A DNA stretch of 53,630 nucleotides from Thermosyntropha lipolytica DSM 11003 (GCF_900129805.1 NZ_FQWY01000015.1:1-53630), one strand, 5' to 3'. Positions 34,594 through 43,888 are shown, counted from the stretch's first letter. Notes: generated by a model not told the origin, from the sequence alone. Program-made: numbers and translations.

Positions 34594-35829
34594 TTGGCTA
34601 TCCGCTTTTTTGATCTGGTAGGAGGAATAAAAAAGGTTCGCCTGCAGGGGAAAAGGCAGGAGAGGGTAATAAACATGGCCTCAGCTAGAGGTATATATAT
34701 CTGGGGCATCAGAAAAGTTGGAGACCGGATAGAATTCAGGGTAAGGGATAGCGGTTTTGAAGCTTTAAAACACATAGCCGAAGAAAACGGGTACGAACTG
34801 GAAGTAGTAGAAGAAAAAGGCTTTTATTTGTGGCGGGGAATTATAAGAAGACGGCTGGGGTTTATAGTAGGAGCTCTAGTTTTTATACTGGCTTTGTATT
34901 TTCTGTCTTCATTTGTATGGACTTTAGAAGTGAGCGGTAATCAAAAGGTAGATAAAAATAAGATACTTATAATAGCTGCTAAATACGGATTGTATGAGGG
35001 AGCGCCTAAATGGAGTTTTAAGCGCAGTGAAGTAGAGGAAGGGTTATTAAAGGATTTGAGCCAGCTTTCCTATGTGAAGGTTGATATAAGGGGAGTTAAG
35101 GCTAATATAGAAGTGGTAGAAAAGATTTTGCCTGATGAGAATGCCAATACCCCTTGCCATCTGGTAGCCTCCCGCGATGGGATTGTATGTGATATGCTGG
35201 TTTTGCAGGGAGAACCTAGTGTTAAGATAGGAGATGTAGTGGCTAAAGGGGATATACTTATATCAGGTATTGTTTTTCCCCATTATGATTTGCAGGAAGA
35301 AGAGGATGAGGATATTCCTTTAGAAGAACTTAAGCCTTATACGGTAAGAGCCCGCGGTGAGGTCAAGGCCAGGGTATGGTACGAAGGTTATGGGGAATGT
35401 CCGCTTAAAAAGGAAGAGGTGCTCCTTACGGGAAAATCGTATCAGCGGTTTTATTTTAAGGCGGGAGAGAAGATATTTTGGCTTAAAGGGGATAAAAAGC
35501 CGGATTTTGTAATGGCTACCAGGAAAAAAAGGGGCAAGTTTATTAAGACTCCCTGGGGAGATTGGGGATGGGGGGAAGAAGTCTGGCTTGAAGAAATGAA
35601 AAAGACTACGGTTTACTCCGAAGAAGAAGCTTTAAAAATAGCCCGGCAAAAGGCGCTTAAGGCTTTAAAAGCTGAATTGCCCAGGCAAGCCAAAAGGCTG
35701 GAGACCAAAACCGAGGTGATTTCTACTCCGGGTGATGCGATCATAAGGGTTAAAGCCCAGGCAGAAGTGATAGAAAATATAGCTGTTTGCCAGCCTATAG
35801 AGAAAAAGATTAACTTGGCAAATTGGTAA
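34594..35829 (+). CDS. yqfD: Sporulation protein YqfD
   Basis: YqfD is a 411-residue membrane-associated protein of sporulating Firmicutes; the mechanism is unknown. The N-terminal cytoplasmic part ends at a membrane segment (about residues 88-108, LGFIVGALVFILALYFLSSF), followed by WTLEVSGNQKV and a long outer domain. The start is TTG (34594) with AAGGGGGGA upstream. phoH lies 62 bases downstream, with a promoter overlapping the yqfD end. Confidence 0.93.
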   Translation: MAIRFFDLVGGIKKVRLQGKRQERVINMASARGIYIWGIRKVGDRIEFRVRDSGFEALKHIAEENGYELEVVEEKGFYLWRGIIRRRLGFIVGALVFILALYFLSSFVWTLEVSGNQKVDKNKILIIAAKYGLYEGAPKWSFKRSEVEEGLLKDLSQLSYVKVDIRGVKANIEVVEKILPDENANTPCHLVASRDGIVCDMLVLQGEPSVKIGDVVAKGDILISGIVFPHYDLQEEEDEDIPLEELKPYTVRARGEVKARVWYEGYGECPLKKEEVLLTGKSYQRFYFKAGEKIFWLKGDKKPDFVMATRKKRGKFIKTPWGDWGWGEEVWLEEMKKTTVYSEEEALKIARQKALKALKAELPRQAKRLETKTEVISTPGDAIIRVKAQAEVIENIAVCQPIEKKINLANW

Positions 35830-35851
35830 TTTAAATGTAGCATGATATAAT
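35823..35851 (+). promoter_or_regulatory. Promoter of the phoH-yqfF-ybeY-dgkA-cdd-era cluster
   Basis: TTGGTA (35823-35828), a 17-base spacer and TATAAT (35846-35851) with a TG extension. A second TATAAT at 35860-35865 could serve as an alternative -10. Confidence 0.7.
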
Positions 35852-35891
35852 AAATGAGATATAATCTCTTTGCCAATAGGGGGATTGTTTT

Positions 35892-36869
35892 TTGACCGAA
35901 AGAGAAGCGAGAATATCTATTCATGATAACCATAAAGCGGCTGCTTTTTTTGGGGTAAATGATGAAAATTTGCGCTATATAAATGATATTTGTTCAGCTG
36001 ATATATTTGCCCGGGGTGGAGAAATATATATACGGGGCAGTGAAGAAGAAGTAGAGGAAGCGTATGAACTGCTCCACCGGCTTATGGACGTGGTAGAGAG
36101 TGAAGGGCAGATAAGTATTAATGATATAAATTATTACCGTCACCTTATAAGATGCGGAGACAAGGCTAGACACCAGGATATCGTTTCGGGAACGCTTTTG
36201 AAAACTGCCCGGGGAAAACCTATAAAGGCTAAAACTTTGGGACAGAAAAAATATATCGAAGCTATTTTGGAAAATGATATAGTATTCGGTATAGGACCTG
36301 CCGGTACGGGCAAAACTTACCTGGCAGCAGTTATGGCGGTGCGGGCTTTGAAAAACCGGGAAGTGGAAAGGATAATACTGGTGCGTCCTGCCGTCGAAGC
36401 GGGAGAAAAACTAGGTTTTCTACCGGGAGATTTTATTGAAAAAGTTAATCCCTATCTAAGACCTTTATATGATGGGCTTTTTGATATTTTAGGCGTAGAT
36501 GTTACCCAGCGCTATTTGGAAAAAAATATTATTGAGATAGCTCCTTTAGCTTATATGCGGGGAAGGACTTTAAACAATGCTTTTATCATTTTAGATGAAG
36601 CTCAGAATACGACACCCCAGCAGATGAAGATGTTCCTGACCAGATTAGGCTTTGGCTCCAAAGCGGTGATAACCGGAGATGTAACCCAGGTAGATCTACC
36701 CAAGGAAGAATATTCCGGCTTGATTGAAATTCAAAAAATACTTAAAAATGTAGAAGGCATAGCTTTTCAGTATCTGACCAAGGAAGATGTCATAAGACAT
36801 CCTCTGGTGCAGAAGATTATAGATGCTTATGAAGCTTATGAAGCCAAAGATTTAAGGCAGGATAAATAA
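35892..36869 (+). CDS. phoH: PhoH family ATPase
   Basis: The 325-residue protein has an N-terminal KH-like part and a P-loop ATPase domain, with Walker A GPAGTGKT (135-142) and Walker B FIILDEAQNT. PhoH proteins are linked to RNA metabolism and are nearly always near ybeY, as here. The start is TTG 35892 with AGGGGGA at good spacing. Confidence 0.93.
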   Translation: MTEREARISIHDNHKAAAFFGVNDENLRYINDICSADIFARGGEIYIRGSEEEVEEAYELLHRLMDVVESEGQISINDINYYRHLIRCGDKARHQDIVSGTLLKTARGKPIKAKTLGQKKYIEAILENDIVFGIGPAGTGKTYLAAVMAVRALKNREVERIILVRPAVEAGEKLGFLPGDFIEKVNPYLRPLYDGLFDILGVDVTQRYLEKNIIEIAPLAYMRGRTLNNAFIILDEAQNTTPQQMKMFLTRLGFGSKAVITGDVTQVDLPKEEYSGLIEIQKILKNVEGIAFQYLTKEDVIRHPLVQKIIDAYEAYEAKDLRQDK

Positions 36870-36899
36870 TTAAGAGAGCCTTTTTAAGGGAGAGTATCT

Positions 36900-39074
36900 A
36901 TGCTAAAGGATTTTTTAAATGCAGGGTCATGTCGTCTGCGCAGTTTTTTTACTAGTCCCCGAGTGCAGAAGATAATAGGGGTTTTAGTGTTTTTCGGCAT
37001 AACTATTACTATTCTTTTCAGTAATTTTAGCCCTAAACAGCTTTCTTTAAAACCGGATGAAGTAGCTCCGCGGGACATACAGTCTAATGTTACGACTGTT
37101 GTTATTGACGAAAAGAAGACGGCAGAGCTTAGAGAACAGGCGGCCAGCAAGGTGCAGAAGGTATATCAGGAAGATAATTTTGCCATTGCCAATGCCAAAA
37201 CGGAAATTGACAATTTTTACGCTAACTTAAATCAGGTTTTACAAAGCCGGGATGAAGATAAAGAAGAAAAGATAAAAAAACTTCTAGCAGGTGCAGTGGC
37301 CGGAAAAGATTTTCGTCCTGCCATCTCTTATTATGAGCTGGCCCGCTATATTGTACAAACCGGGAGTGATAATTTATCCGAAATACAGCAGGTTATATGG
37401 TCGCTTATTTATAATGCGCTGCAGAAGCCTATAACCGAAGAAGCTCTTCCCGATGCTATAAAGGGGATAGAAAAAGAAATAGACGGCCTTTTTTATACCA
37501 AACAGGCCAAGGAAATAATGAAGATTACTGCTTATGGCTTTATGCGCCCGAATATGATTTACAACCAGGAGGCTACGGAAAAAGCTATACAAGAGGCAGT
37601 AGAAGCAGTCCAGCCCGTACAGAAAACTATTAAAGCGGGAGAAATCATTGTTCGTGAAGGAGACCGGGTTACGGAAGAACAGATATCTATACTAGAACAG
37701 TTAGGCCTCCAGAGGAGTAAAAGCTATCCCTTAACCCTGGTAGGGACAGGGATTTTTGTACTTATTACCTTCTGGCTTATAATCCAGTTTCTGCGCCGCT
37801 ATTATAAGGAGATTTATGAAAACTCATCTTTACTTCTTTTAATAGCTTTGATTTTTGTCCTTATATTACTTATTACCAGGTTTTTGACCATAATAAAGAT
37901 AGGTGATAAACCGGAGCTTAATAATCTCATGGGTTATGCGGCACCAGTAGCTGCAGGTTCTATGCTTATAGCTATGCTTTTGGATAACCGCCTGGCTTAT
38001 TTTATGACCATGATTATGGCCCTCTATGTGGGACTGCTTACGGAAGGCAATCAGCTTTTTTATGCCATTGTAGCTTTTGTGGGCGGTACGGTTGGGGTTT
38101 TCAGGGTTTATAAGCTGAGCCAGACTTCTGATCTGGCTAAAGCAGGTATTTATGTAGCCCTGGCTGATATACTGACTATAATAACCTTAATATTTATAAG
38201 TGGAAATGTGAGTTTAAAATTAGTTTTTACCGGAGTTATTATTGGAGCGATAAATGGTTTGCTTTCGGCTGTTTTAATGATAGGAGCTTTGCCTTATCTG
38301 GAAACTGCTTTCTCCATAACCAGTATGATAAGGCTTTTAGAACTGTCTAATCCTAATCAGCCTCTTTTAAGAAGGCTGCTTTTAGAAGCCCCGGGTACTT
38401 ATCATCACAGCCTCCTGGTAGGCAATTTAGCCGAAGCAGCTGCGGAAGCGGTAGGGGCTAATCCTCTTCTGGTAAGAGTAGGAGCTTATTATCATGATAT
38501 AGGTAAACTCAAAAGGCCGGAATACTTTATCGAAAATCAGCGGGGGGGAGAAAATCCCCATGCTAAGATTGCTCCGGCTCTAAGTGCTCTTATTATTACT
38601 TCGCACATAAGAGAAGGGCTGGAGCTGGCCCGAGAAGCAAGGCTTCCGAAAGTTATTATGGATTTTATAGAACAGCATCATGGTACCAGTTTGGCGCGTT
38701 ATTTTTACAATCGGGCTCTGGAAGAGCATGCAGAAGGTGAGGTTAGTGAGGAAAGCTTCCGCTATGAAGGGCCACGCCCCCAGAGCCGGGAAGTAGCCCT
38801 GGTCATGCTGGCTGATTCGGTGGAAGCAGCCGTCAGATCACTTGCTGGTCCTACGCCGGAAAAAATTAAGGCTATGGTGCACAAAATAATAAAAGAAAAA
38901 CTTGATGATGAACAGTTAGAATTGTGCGAGCTGACCTTCAGAGATTTGAATGTGGCGGCAGAAGCTTTTTGTAAAGTTTTAGATGGCATTTATCACAAAA
39001 GAATAGAATACCCGGAAAATATAGCTAAAGAACTGAAGAGGAGCGGATGGGATGGAAATAATGATAACCAATAG
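36900..39074 (+). CDS. pgpH: 7TM-HD phosphohydrolase, cyclic-di-AMP phosphodiesterase (PgpH/YqfF)
   Basis: The 724-residue membrane protein has an N-terminal anchor (about residues 23-42), a large extracytoplasmic 7TMR-HDED domain (about 45-270), seven membrane segments (about 280-490), and a cytoplasmic HD domain with HHSLLVGNLAEAAAE, YYHDIGKLKRPEYF and IEQHHGTSL, holding the metal ligands. In Listeria and Bacillus this family degrades c-di-AMP. Its end overlaps ybeY by 23 bases. Confidence 0.93.
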   Translation: MLKDFLNAGSCRLRSFFTSPRVQKIIGVLVFFGITITILFSNFSPKQLSLKPDEVAPRDIQSNVTTVVIDEKKTAELREQAASKVQKVYQEDNFAIANAKTEIDNFYANLNQVLQSRDEDKEEKIKKLLAGAVAGKDFRPAISYYELARYIVQTGSDNLSEIQQVIWSLIYNALQKPITEEALPDAIKGIEKEIDGLFYTKQAKEIMKITAYGFMRPNMIYNQEATEKAIQEAVEAVQPVQKTIKAGEIIVREGDRVTEEQISILEQLGLQRSKSYPLTLVGTGIFVLITFWLIIQFLRRYYKEIYENSSLLLLIALIFVLILLITRFLTIIKIGDKPELNNLMGYAAPVAAGSMLIAMLLDNRLAYFMTMIMALYVGLLTEGNQLFYAIVAFVGGTVGVFRVYKLSQTSDLAKAGIYVALADILTIITLIFISGNVSLKLVFTGVIIGAINGLLSAVLMIGALPYLETAFSITSMIRLLELSNPNQPLLRRLLLEAPGTYHHSLLVGNLAEAAAEAVGANPLLVRVGAYYHDIGKLKRPEYFIENQRGGENPHAKIAPALSALIITSHIREGLELAREARLPKVIMDFIEQHHGTSLARYFYNRALEEHAEGEVSEESFRYEGPRPQSREVALVMLADSVEAAVRSLAGPTPEKIKAMVHKIIKEKLDDEQLELCELTFRDLNVAAEAFCKVLDGIYHKRIEYPENIAKELKRSGWDGNNDNQ

Positions 39075-39516
39075 CCAGGATAAGATCCCGTTTACCAAAG
39101 AAATGGAAACTATGGTGGAGAAGGTTATATTATGCGCAGCCCGTCTGGAAGGACGGGAAGACGGAGAAGTAAGTGTGCTTATAACTGATAATCCTTTTAT
39201 CCATCAGCTTAATCTCCAGTATCGAGGACAGGACAAGCCTACGGATGTGCTTTCTTTTGCTATGCAGGAAAGAGGAGAAGAGGAACCGGATTTTCTGGAA
39301 GAAGAAGCTGATCTGCTGGGAGATATAGTGATATCTTTGGAACAGGCCTTTATGCAGAGCAGGGAATACGGGCATAGTTTAGAGAGGGAATTAGGCTATC
39401 TGGTTGCCCACGGCATGCTGCATTTGCTGGGCTATGATCATGAGGATGAAGAGAGTAGAAAGATTATGCGGGATAAAGAAGAAAGGATAATGAAGGAGTT
39501 AAACCTGGAAAGGTAA
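39052..39516 (+). CDS. ybeY: Endoribonuclease YbeY (rRNA maturation)
   Basis: The 154-residue metalloprotein has the signature HGMLHLLGYDHEDE with three zinc-binding histidines, and the strand LNLQYRGQDKPTDVLSF. YbeY acts in 16S rRNA 3'-end processing and ribosome quality control. The start at 39052 uses GAGGAG eight bases upstream and overlaps the pgpH end; an ATG at 39061 is also in frame. Confidence 0.95.
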   Translation: MEIMITNSQDKIPFTKEMETMVEKVILCAARLEGREDGEVSVLITDNPFIHQLNLQYRGQDKPTDVLSFAMQERGEEEPDFLEEEADLLGDIVISLEQAFMQSREYGHSLERELGYLVAHGMLHLLGYDHEDEESRKIMRDKEERIMKELNLER

Positions 39517-39523
39517 TAAGACC

Positions 39524-39892
39524 ATGAAAGCTAGAAATTTAAAGGAAAGTTTTGTTTATGCTCTCTCCGGGCTTAAAGAAACGGTCATAAAAGAAAGAAA
39601 TATGAAAATTCACCTGGGGGCAGCTGTTTTAGCCCTGGGACTTGGTGGTATTTTTAAAATTAGCCGTCTGGAATGGGGATTGCTGGTACTGACTATATCT
39701 TCGGTATTAACAGCAGAAATGATAAATACGGCTGTGGAGAGGGTGGTTGATCTGGTTACTGACCATTATCATCCTTTAGCCAAGGCCGCTAAAAATGTGG
39801 CGGCAGGAGCTGTTTTTTTAAGTGCTTTGCTGGCTGTCATAATGGGATTCATAATTTTTGGGCCGCATATTTGGATAATTATAAAAAGGTGA
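39524..39892 (+). CDS. dgkA: Undecaprenol/diacylglycerol kinase
   Basis: This is a 122-residue integral membrane kinase with three helices. The catalytic motif AEMINTAVERVVDLV and the later AKNVAAGAVFLSAL match the DgkA family. In Gram-positive bacteria the substrate is mostly undecaprenol. It lies between ybeY and cdd, as in Bacillus. The ribosome site is weak. Confidence 0.94.
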   Translation: MKARNLKESFVYALSGLKETVIKERNMKIHLGAAVLALGLGGIFKISRLEWGLLVLTISSVLTAEMINTAVERVVDLVTDHYHPLAKAAKNVAAGAVFLSALLAVIMGFIIFGPHIWIIIKR

Positions 39893-39906
39893 AAGGATAG
39901 CGTAAT

Positions 39907-40302
39907 ATGGACATAAAACTGCTGATAAAAGAGGCGCGGGAGGCGCAGAAATATGCTTATGCTCCTTATTCTCGCTTTAAGGTAGGAGCTGCCTTGTTGA
40001 CCAAAAAGGGAAGGGTATATAAAGGAGCCAATATTGAGAATGCTTCCTATGGACTTACCGTATGTGCGGAAAGGGTAGCTGTTTTTAAAGCTGTAAGTGA
40101 AGGTGAGCTGGATTGGGAAGGGATTTGCGTAGTAAGTTCAGGAAGTGGTTTTGCTTATCCCTGTGGAGCATGTTTGCAGGTTCTATCCGAATTTGCTTCG
40201 GAGCTGAAAGTTGTAGTGGCAGATGAGAATAATTTTTATCAGGAGTTTTCACTGCGGGATTTGTTTCCAACCGCTTTTTGTTTAGATAAACAGGAGGGAT
40301 AA
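39907..40302 (+). CDS. cdd: Cytidine deaminase
   Basis: This is a 131-residue zinc enzyme converting cytidine and deoxycytidine to uridine forms. The motifs APYSRFKVGAAL, YGLTVCAERVAVF (Cys ligand and catalytic Glu) and PCGACLQVL (two Cys ligands) are complete. Together with deoC downstream it forms a nucleoside salvage set around era. Confidence 0.96.
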   Translation: MDIKLLIKEAREAQKYAYAPYSRFKVGAALLTKKGRVYKGANIENASYGLTVCAERVAVFKAVSEGELDWEGICVVSSGSGFAYPCGACLQVLSEFASELKVVVADENNFYQEFSLRDLFPTAFCLDKQEG

Positions 40303-40307
40303 TATAA

Positions 40308-41189
40308 GTGAAATCAGGATTTGTTAGTATAGTAGGCAGACCAAATGTAGGGAAATCTACTTTGATAAATACCATAATCGGCAAAAAGATAACCATAGTG
40401 TCGGAAAAACCCCAGACTACAAGGACCTGCATTCAAGGCATATATACCTGTGCCGAAGGGCAGATCATATTTGTTGATACTCCAGGTATTCATAAACCTA
40501 AACACCTGCTGGGGGAATATATGGTAAAGGTATCGACCCGCAGTATAGAAGATGTTGACCTGGTATATTTTGTGACCGATGTTACTAAACCGTTTGGCAG
40601 TGGAGACCAATTTATAATCGAACAGCTGAAAAATGCCGTAGTACCTGTATTTTTGGTGGTAAACAAGATAGACCTGGCTACGGATGAACAGATAGAGGAA
40701 CATATTGAGAAGTTTACGCGGGAGATGCTCTTTACCCGGGTGATTCCTATATCAGCTTACCAGAACAGCAATGTAGATAAGCTTTTAGAAGAAACTTTTG
40801 CCTTTTTGCCGGAAGGGCCTCTTTACTATCCGGAAGAAGATCTTACCGATCAGCCCATATCTTTTATAGTTTCTGAGCTTATCAGGGAAAAGGTTTTGCT
40901 CCTTACGCGGGATGAAGTGCCGCATTCTATTGCGGTAGAAGTGGAAGAATTTAAGAATGAACAGGGCAGGAAATCTTATATAAGAGCAGTTATATATACC
41001 GAAAGGGATTCCCAGAAAGGCATAATTATAGGCCGTAATGGCCAGATGCTCAAAAATATAGGCGAAATGGCCCGCAAAGATATTGAGCTTATGCTGGGGA
41101 TGCCGGTTTATCTCGATTTATGGGTAAAGGTTAAGAAAAACTGGCGGGATAATGAAGCTAATCTGCGGCAACTAGGTTTTAGACTGTAA
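40308..41189 (+). CDS. era: GTPase Era
   Basis: Era binds 16S rRNA and checks 30S assembly. The 293-residue protein has GTPase motifs GRPNVGKST, DTPGIHKPKH and NKIDL, the switch region KPQTTRT, and a C-terminal KH domain with GRNGQMLKNIGEMARKDIE. It starts with GTG 40308, five bases after the cdd stop. Confidence 0.97.
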   Translation: MKSGFVSIVGRPNVGKSTLINTIIGKKITIVSEKPQTTRTCIQGIYTCAEGQIIFVDTPGIHKPKHLLGEYMVKVSTRSIEDVDLVYFVTDVTKPFGSGDQFIIEQLKNAVVPVFLVVNKIDLATDEQIEEHIEKFTREMLFTRVIPISAYQNSNVDKLLEETFAFLPEGPLYYPEEDLTDQPISFIVSELIREKVLLLTRDEVPHSIAVEVEEFKNEQGRKSYIRAVIYTERDSQKGIIIGRNGQMLKNIGEMARKDIELMLGMPVYLDLWVKVKKNWRDNEANLRQLGFRL

Positions 41190-41209
41190 GACGGGGAGTA
41201 GATAATATT

Positions 41210-41860
41210 ATGCTTAGGCTGGCAGAATATATTGATGCTACCAATCTAAAAGCTGAGGCTAGGGCAGAGGATATAGAAAAATTGTGTCTGGATGCCGTAA
41301 AATATAACATGGCAGCTGTTTGTGTAAATCCTTACCGGCTTGCTCTGGCAGCATCGCTTCTCAAAGGGACTCCGGTTAAGCCCTGTACGGTGATCGGGTT
41401 TCCTTTAGGGGCAGAAACTTCCCGGATGAAGAGGATACAGGCTGAGGAAATGCTTAAAAAAGGAGCTTTGGAACTAGATATGGTGATGAATGTCGGGGCT
41501 TTTAAAGATGGCGACTATGAACTAGTTAAAAAAGAGATTAAGGAAGTATTAAGCCTAAAACAGGATTTTTCTTTTGCGCTCAAAGTGATTGTGGAGACTG
41601 CCCTGCTCAGTGAAGAAGAGCTTAAAGTGGTAACGCGGCTGGTAAGTGAAACCGGGGCTGATTTTATAAAAACTTCTACCGGCTTTGCCAGCCGGGGAGT
41701 TAGTTTAAGGGATATAGAAATAATAAGAGTCAGCAAGAGTGAGGCTTTAAAGATAAAAGCCAGTGGAGGTATAAAGGGAAAAGACTGGGCTTTAAAACTG
41801 GTTGAGGCAGGAGCAGAGCGGCTGGGGACCAGCAATCCACTTGCGGTGCTGGGGTTGTAG
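41210..41860 (+). CDS. deoC: Deoxyribose-phosphate aldolase
   Basis: The 216-residue class I aldolase splits deoxyribose-5-phosphate into acetaldehyde and glyceraldehyde-3-phosphate. Visible motifs: EYIDATNLKA at the N-terminus, CVNPYRL, VIGFPLGAE, LDMVMNVGA, LKVIVETALL, and the Schiff-base lysine in DFIKTSTGF, then KASGGIK. In Bacillus the era-recO gap holds only a small gene, so its position here is a local arrangement. A terminator follows. Confidence 0.95.
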   Translation: MLRLAEYIDATNLKAEARAEDIEKLCLDAVKYNMAAVCVNPYRLALAASLLKGTPVKPCTVIGFPLGAETSRMKRIQAEEMLKKGALELDMVMNVGAFKDGDYELVKKEIKEVLSLKQDFSFALKVIVETALLSEEELKVVTRLVSETGADFIKTSTGFASRGVSLRDIEIIRVSKSEALKIKASGGIKGKDWALKLVEAGAERLGTSNPLAVLGL

Positions 41861-41872
41861 ATGATAAGGGGA

Positions 41873-41897
41873 AGAGGGGAGAATATCCCCTTTTTTT
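41873..41897 (+). terminator. Terminator after deoC
   Basis: AAGAGGGGA and TCCCC, with a short loop, are followed by an unbroken T7 run (41891-41897). It ends the pgpH-to-deoC unit. Confidence 0.85.
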
Positions 41898-41936
41898 ATG
41901 GGATAAAGGAGTTTTTTTACAGGAGTACGATTTTAT

Positions 41937-42887
41937 ATGGTGAAAAAGACAGCCTGCCTTGGGCTTATTTTATTATCTTTTTATACTTACCTGGCTGTGC
42001 ATTATCCGGATACCTGGATTCAGAACAAATGGTACCAAAGTTTTTTGGCTTTTTATGGTTATCAGGCAGGAAAAAGGGTGGAGCCCCGGGTTATTTACGG
42101 ACAGGGACTGCGTGATTTAGGTGAGGAGAAGATTAAGATAAAAGTTCTGCTTCCGGGAAAAAAGCAGGCTGGTTTGCAGGAAGTTTATAAGGCTCTGGAA
42201 GAGGGATATACCGCAGTAGTAGAATGTTCTATTTTAGATTCCCTGCATACTACTCCTTATGGAAAGTCATTGACAGCTAAAATGTATAATAGGGCTTACC
42301 GGATAGTAGTTTTTGATGGGGGACATCATTTGCCTACTTTGGGGATGGCTCCTGATGTTATAATTATACCGGAGATAAAAGGATATGCCGCCCACAGTTA
42401 TATGCAGGATGCTATAAAGACGGAAACGATAGTCTATCTGGCTAAGGAAGCAGGACTAAAACATACGCTGATTGTATCTGTTCCCCGCTGGGCTCTAGTG
42501 AAAGAAGAAAAAAATCTGGCCCATATAGTTTTAAAAGCCTGGAATAAGGCAGAAACGCAAAGGCAGCCTTTTTCTCCTTTTTATCCTTGTGCCGAGAACC
42601 GGATAAGCAAAGTAAATGGTGTAGTGTTTGCTTATATAGGAAAAGGATATTATGAAAATATAGATAGTTTTATAAAATGCATTAAAAAGCTTAATCTGAG
42701 CGATGTACACAAGATATATCTGGCCTTTGACTATAAGTATGCGGACAGGAAAAGTGCTGGGGATTATGCGAAAGAAATAGAAGAGAGGCTAAGAATTCCA
42801 ACCTGGGTAGTAAATGAACCTTTTACGGCATTTGATGTCTTATGGGGGAAACGAGATGTATTATGGAAGCAGGGCCATAATCCTTAA
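41937..42887 (+). CDS. Unrecognised 316-residue protein with N-terminal membrane helix
   Basis: I do not recognise this protein. It starts with a lysine pair and a hydrophobic helix (about residues 4-22, CLGLILLSFYTYLAVHY), so it is probably anchored with the rest outside the cell, or secreted. The remainder is soluble and mixed alpha/beta, with the possible nucleotide- or metal-site-like stretch VVFDGGHHLPTLGMAPDVIIIPEIKG (about 126-151) cut by His and Asp residues, and a late repeat of Lys/Asp-rich strands. Its 3' end overlaps recO by 32 bases, so the two are co-translated. The AGGAG is about 10 bases from the ATG. It occupies the era-recO interval. Confidence 0.7.
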   Translation: MVKKTACLGLILLSFYTYLAVHYPDTWIQNKWYQSFLAFYGYQAGKRVEPRVIYGQGLRDLGEEKIKIKVLLPGKKQAGLQEVYKALEEGYTAVVECSILDSLHTTPYGKSLTAKMYNRAYRIVVFDGGHHLPTLGMAPDVIIIPEIKGYAAHSYMQDAIKTETIVYLAKEAGLKHTLIVSVPRWALVKEEKNLAHIVLKAWNKAETQRQPFSPFYPCAENRISKVNGVVFAYIGKGYYENIDSFIKCIKKLNLSDVHKIYLAFDYKYADRKSAGDYAKEIEERLRIPTWVVNEPFTAFDVLWGKRDVLWKQGHNP

Positions 42888-43620
42888 AAGTTTAGATTAT
42901 CAGGATGCCGACAAGCTGGTTACTATTTTTTCCGAGCGGGAAGGTAAAATAAGGGCGGTGGCTAAGGGGGTGAAAAAGCCGAAAAGCAGCCTCAGGGCAG
43001 TTCTGCAGCCTTTTACGCACTCTTTTTTGTATTTAAGCCGGGGACGGGATTTAGATCTTATTACCCAGGGCAGGCTTTTGGATTTTTATCCCCGTATTCG
43101 GGAAGATTTGGGCAGTACTTTATATACAGCTTATATTATGGAACTTCTGGATAAATCACTGGTGGAAAGGGCTCCTTTGGGGCCGCTTTATAATGAAACC
43201 TTGCAGGTTTTAAACTATATAAATGATAAGGGAGCTAAGAGCCTTGTCATAAGATATTTTGAAATACGTCTTATTCAGGAATTGGGGTATAGGCCGGTAT
43301 TAGAAGCGTGTGCTGCCTGTGGGCAAAAAAACCTGACTACCAGGTTTAACCTGGCTGAAGGCGGGGTTTTATGCCATGATTGTGCCGGATTTTTAAAAAC
43401 AGATTTTATGCTTTCCGGAGAAGCCTTTAGCCTTTTAAAATTTTTGCAGCGGGCTGACTGGAAATCATTAGATAGAATAAAGGCTTCTTCCGAAGCCTTA
43501 AGCAGCCTGGAACAGCTGCTGGAAAAGTATCTGGAATACCATCTGGAGAGCAGGTTTAGTTTGAAAAATACTATATATCAGCTGAAAAAAAGTTTACCCG
43601 GGGCATTTGACAAGGGTTAA
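42856..43620 (+). CDS. recO: DNA repair protein RecO
   Basis: RecO helps load RecA onto SSB-coated DNA together with RecR. The 254-residue protein has the N-terminal OB fold (RAIILKSLDYQDADKLVTIFSEREGKIRAVAKGVKKPKS) and the zinc finger CAAC ... CHDC (about residues 153-178). I place the start at ATG 42856, behind GGGGGAA, inside the preceding gene; a longer in-frame version from 42814 lacks family likeness. Its 3' end contains the glyQS promoter. Confidence 0.94.
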   Translation: MYYGSRAIILKSLDYQDADKLVTIFSEREGKIRAVAKGVKKPKSSLRAVLQPFTHSFLYLSRGRDLDLITQGRLLDFYPRIREDLGSTLYTAYIMELLDKSLVERAPLGPLYNETLQVLNYINDKGAKSLVIRYFEIRLIQELGYRPVLEACAACGQKNLTTRFNLAEGGVLCHDCAGFLKTDFMLSGEAFSLLKFLQRADWKSLDRIKASSEALSSLEQLLEKYLEYHLESRFSLKNTIYQLKKSLPGAFDKG

Positions 43621-43635
43621 ACCTATTGCTACACT
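43607..43635 (+). promoter_or_regulatory. Promoter of the glyQS T-box transcript
   Basis: TTGACA (43607-43612), a 17-base spacer and TACACT (43630-43635) with a TG extension lie in the last codons of recO and just beyond. The transcript should begin near 43642. Confidence 0.85.
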
Positions 43636-43659
43636 TTTAGGTAAAGTAGCTTTAAAAAA

Positions 43660-43888
43660 TCGATAGCCTGGCGATGAAGAAGAGGAGTAGGAAAGGGATG
43701 CCTCAAAAGAGAGCCGGGGGAGGTGAAAGCCGGCAGGCTAAACTTTCTGAAGGCGCTTCTGAGCTGCGGGAGGAAAGCCTTAGGGTGAGTAAAGCCCGCT
43801 TTAATGAAGGAGGGTGCAGCTTTTTAAGCACCAACCAGGGTGGAACCGCGGGTAAAAAGCCCGTCCCTGTTTAGAGGGACGGGCTTTA
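43660..43888 (+). ncRNA. Glycyl T-box riboswitch
   Basis: The leader of glyQS contains the conserved T-box AGGGTGGAACCGCG (43837-43850), the stem I start with GATGAAGAAGAGGAGTA (near 43673), AGAGAGCCGG-like loop elements, and a specifier loop TGAAGGCGC with codon GGC (43752-43754), which means glycine. The terminator stem AGCCCGTCCCT / AGGGACGGGCT (43858-43868 and 43875-43885) is followed by TTATC. Uncharged tRNA-Gly should stabilise the antiterminator and turn glyQS on. An open frame across this leader is a shadow and not a gene. Confidence 0.95.

Noticed and set aside
41861-42115. Open frame right after deoC
   Set aside because: It overlaps the deoC terminator and the start of the next gene in another frame, and has no ribosome site.
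43674-43874. Open frame of 66 residues upstream of glyQ
   Set aside because: It lies entirely in the T-box leader, has low-complexity basic sequence and is explained by the RNA structure.
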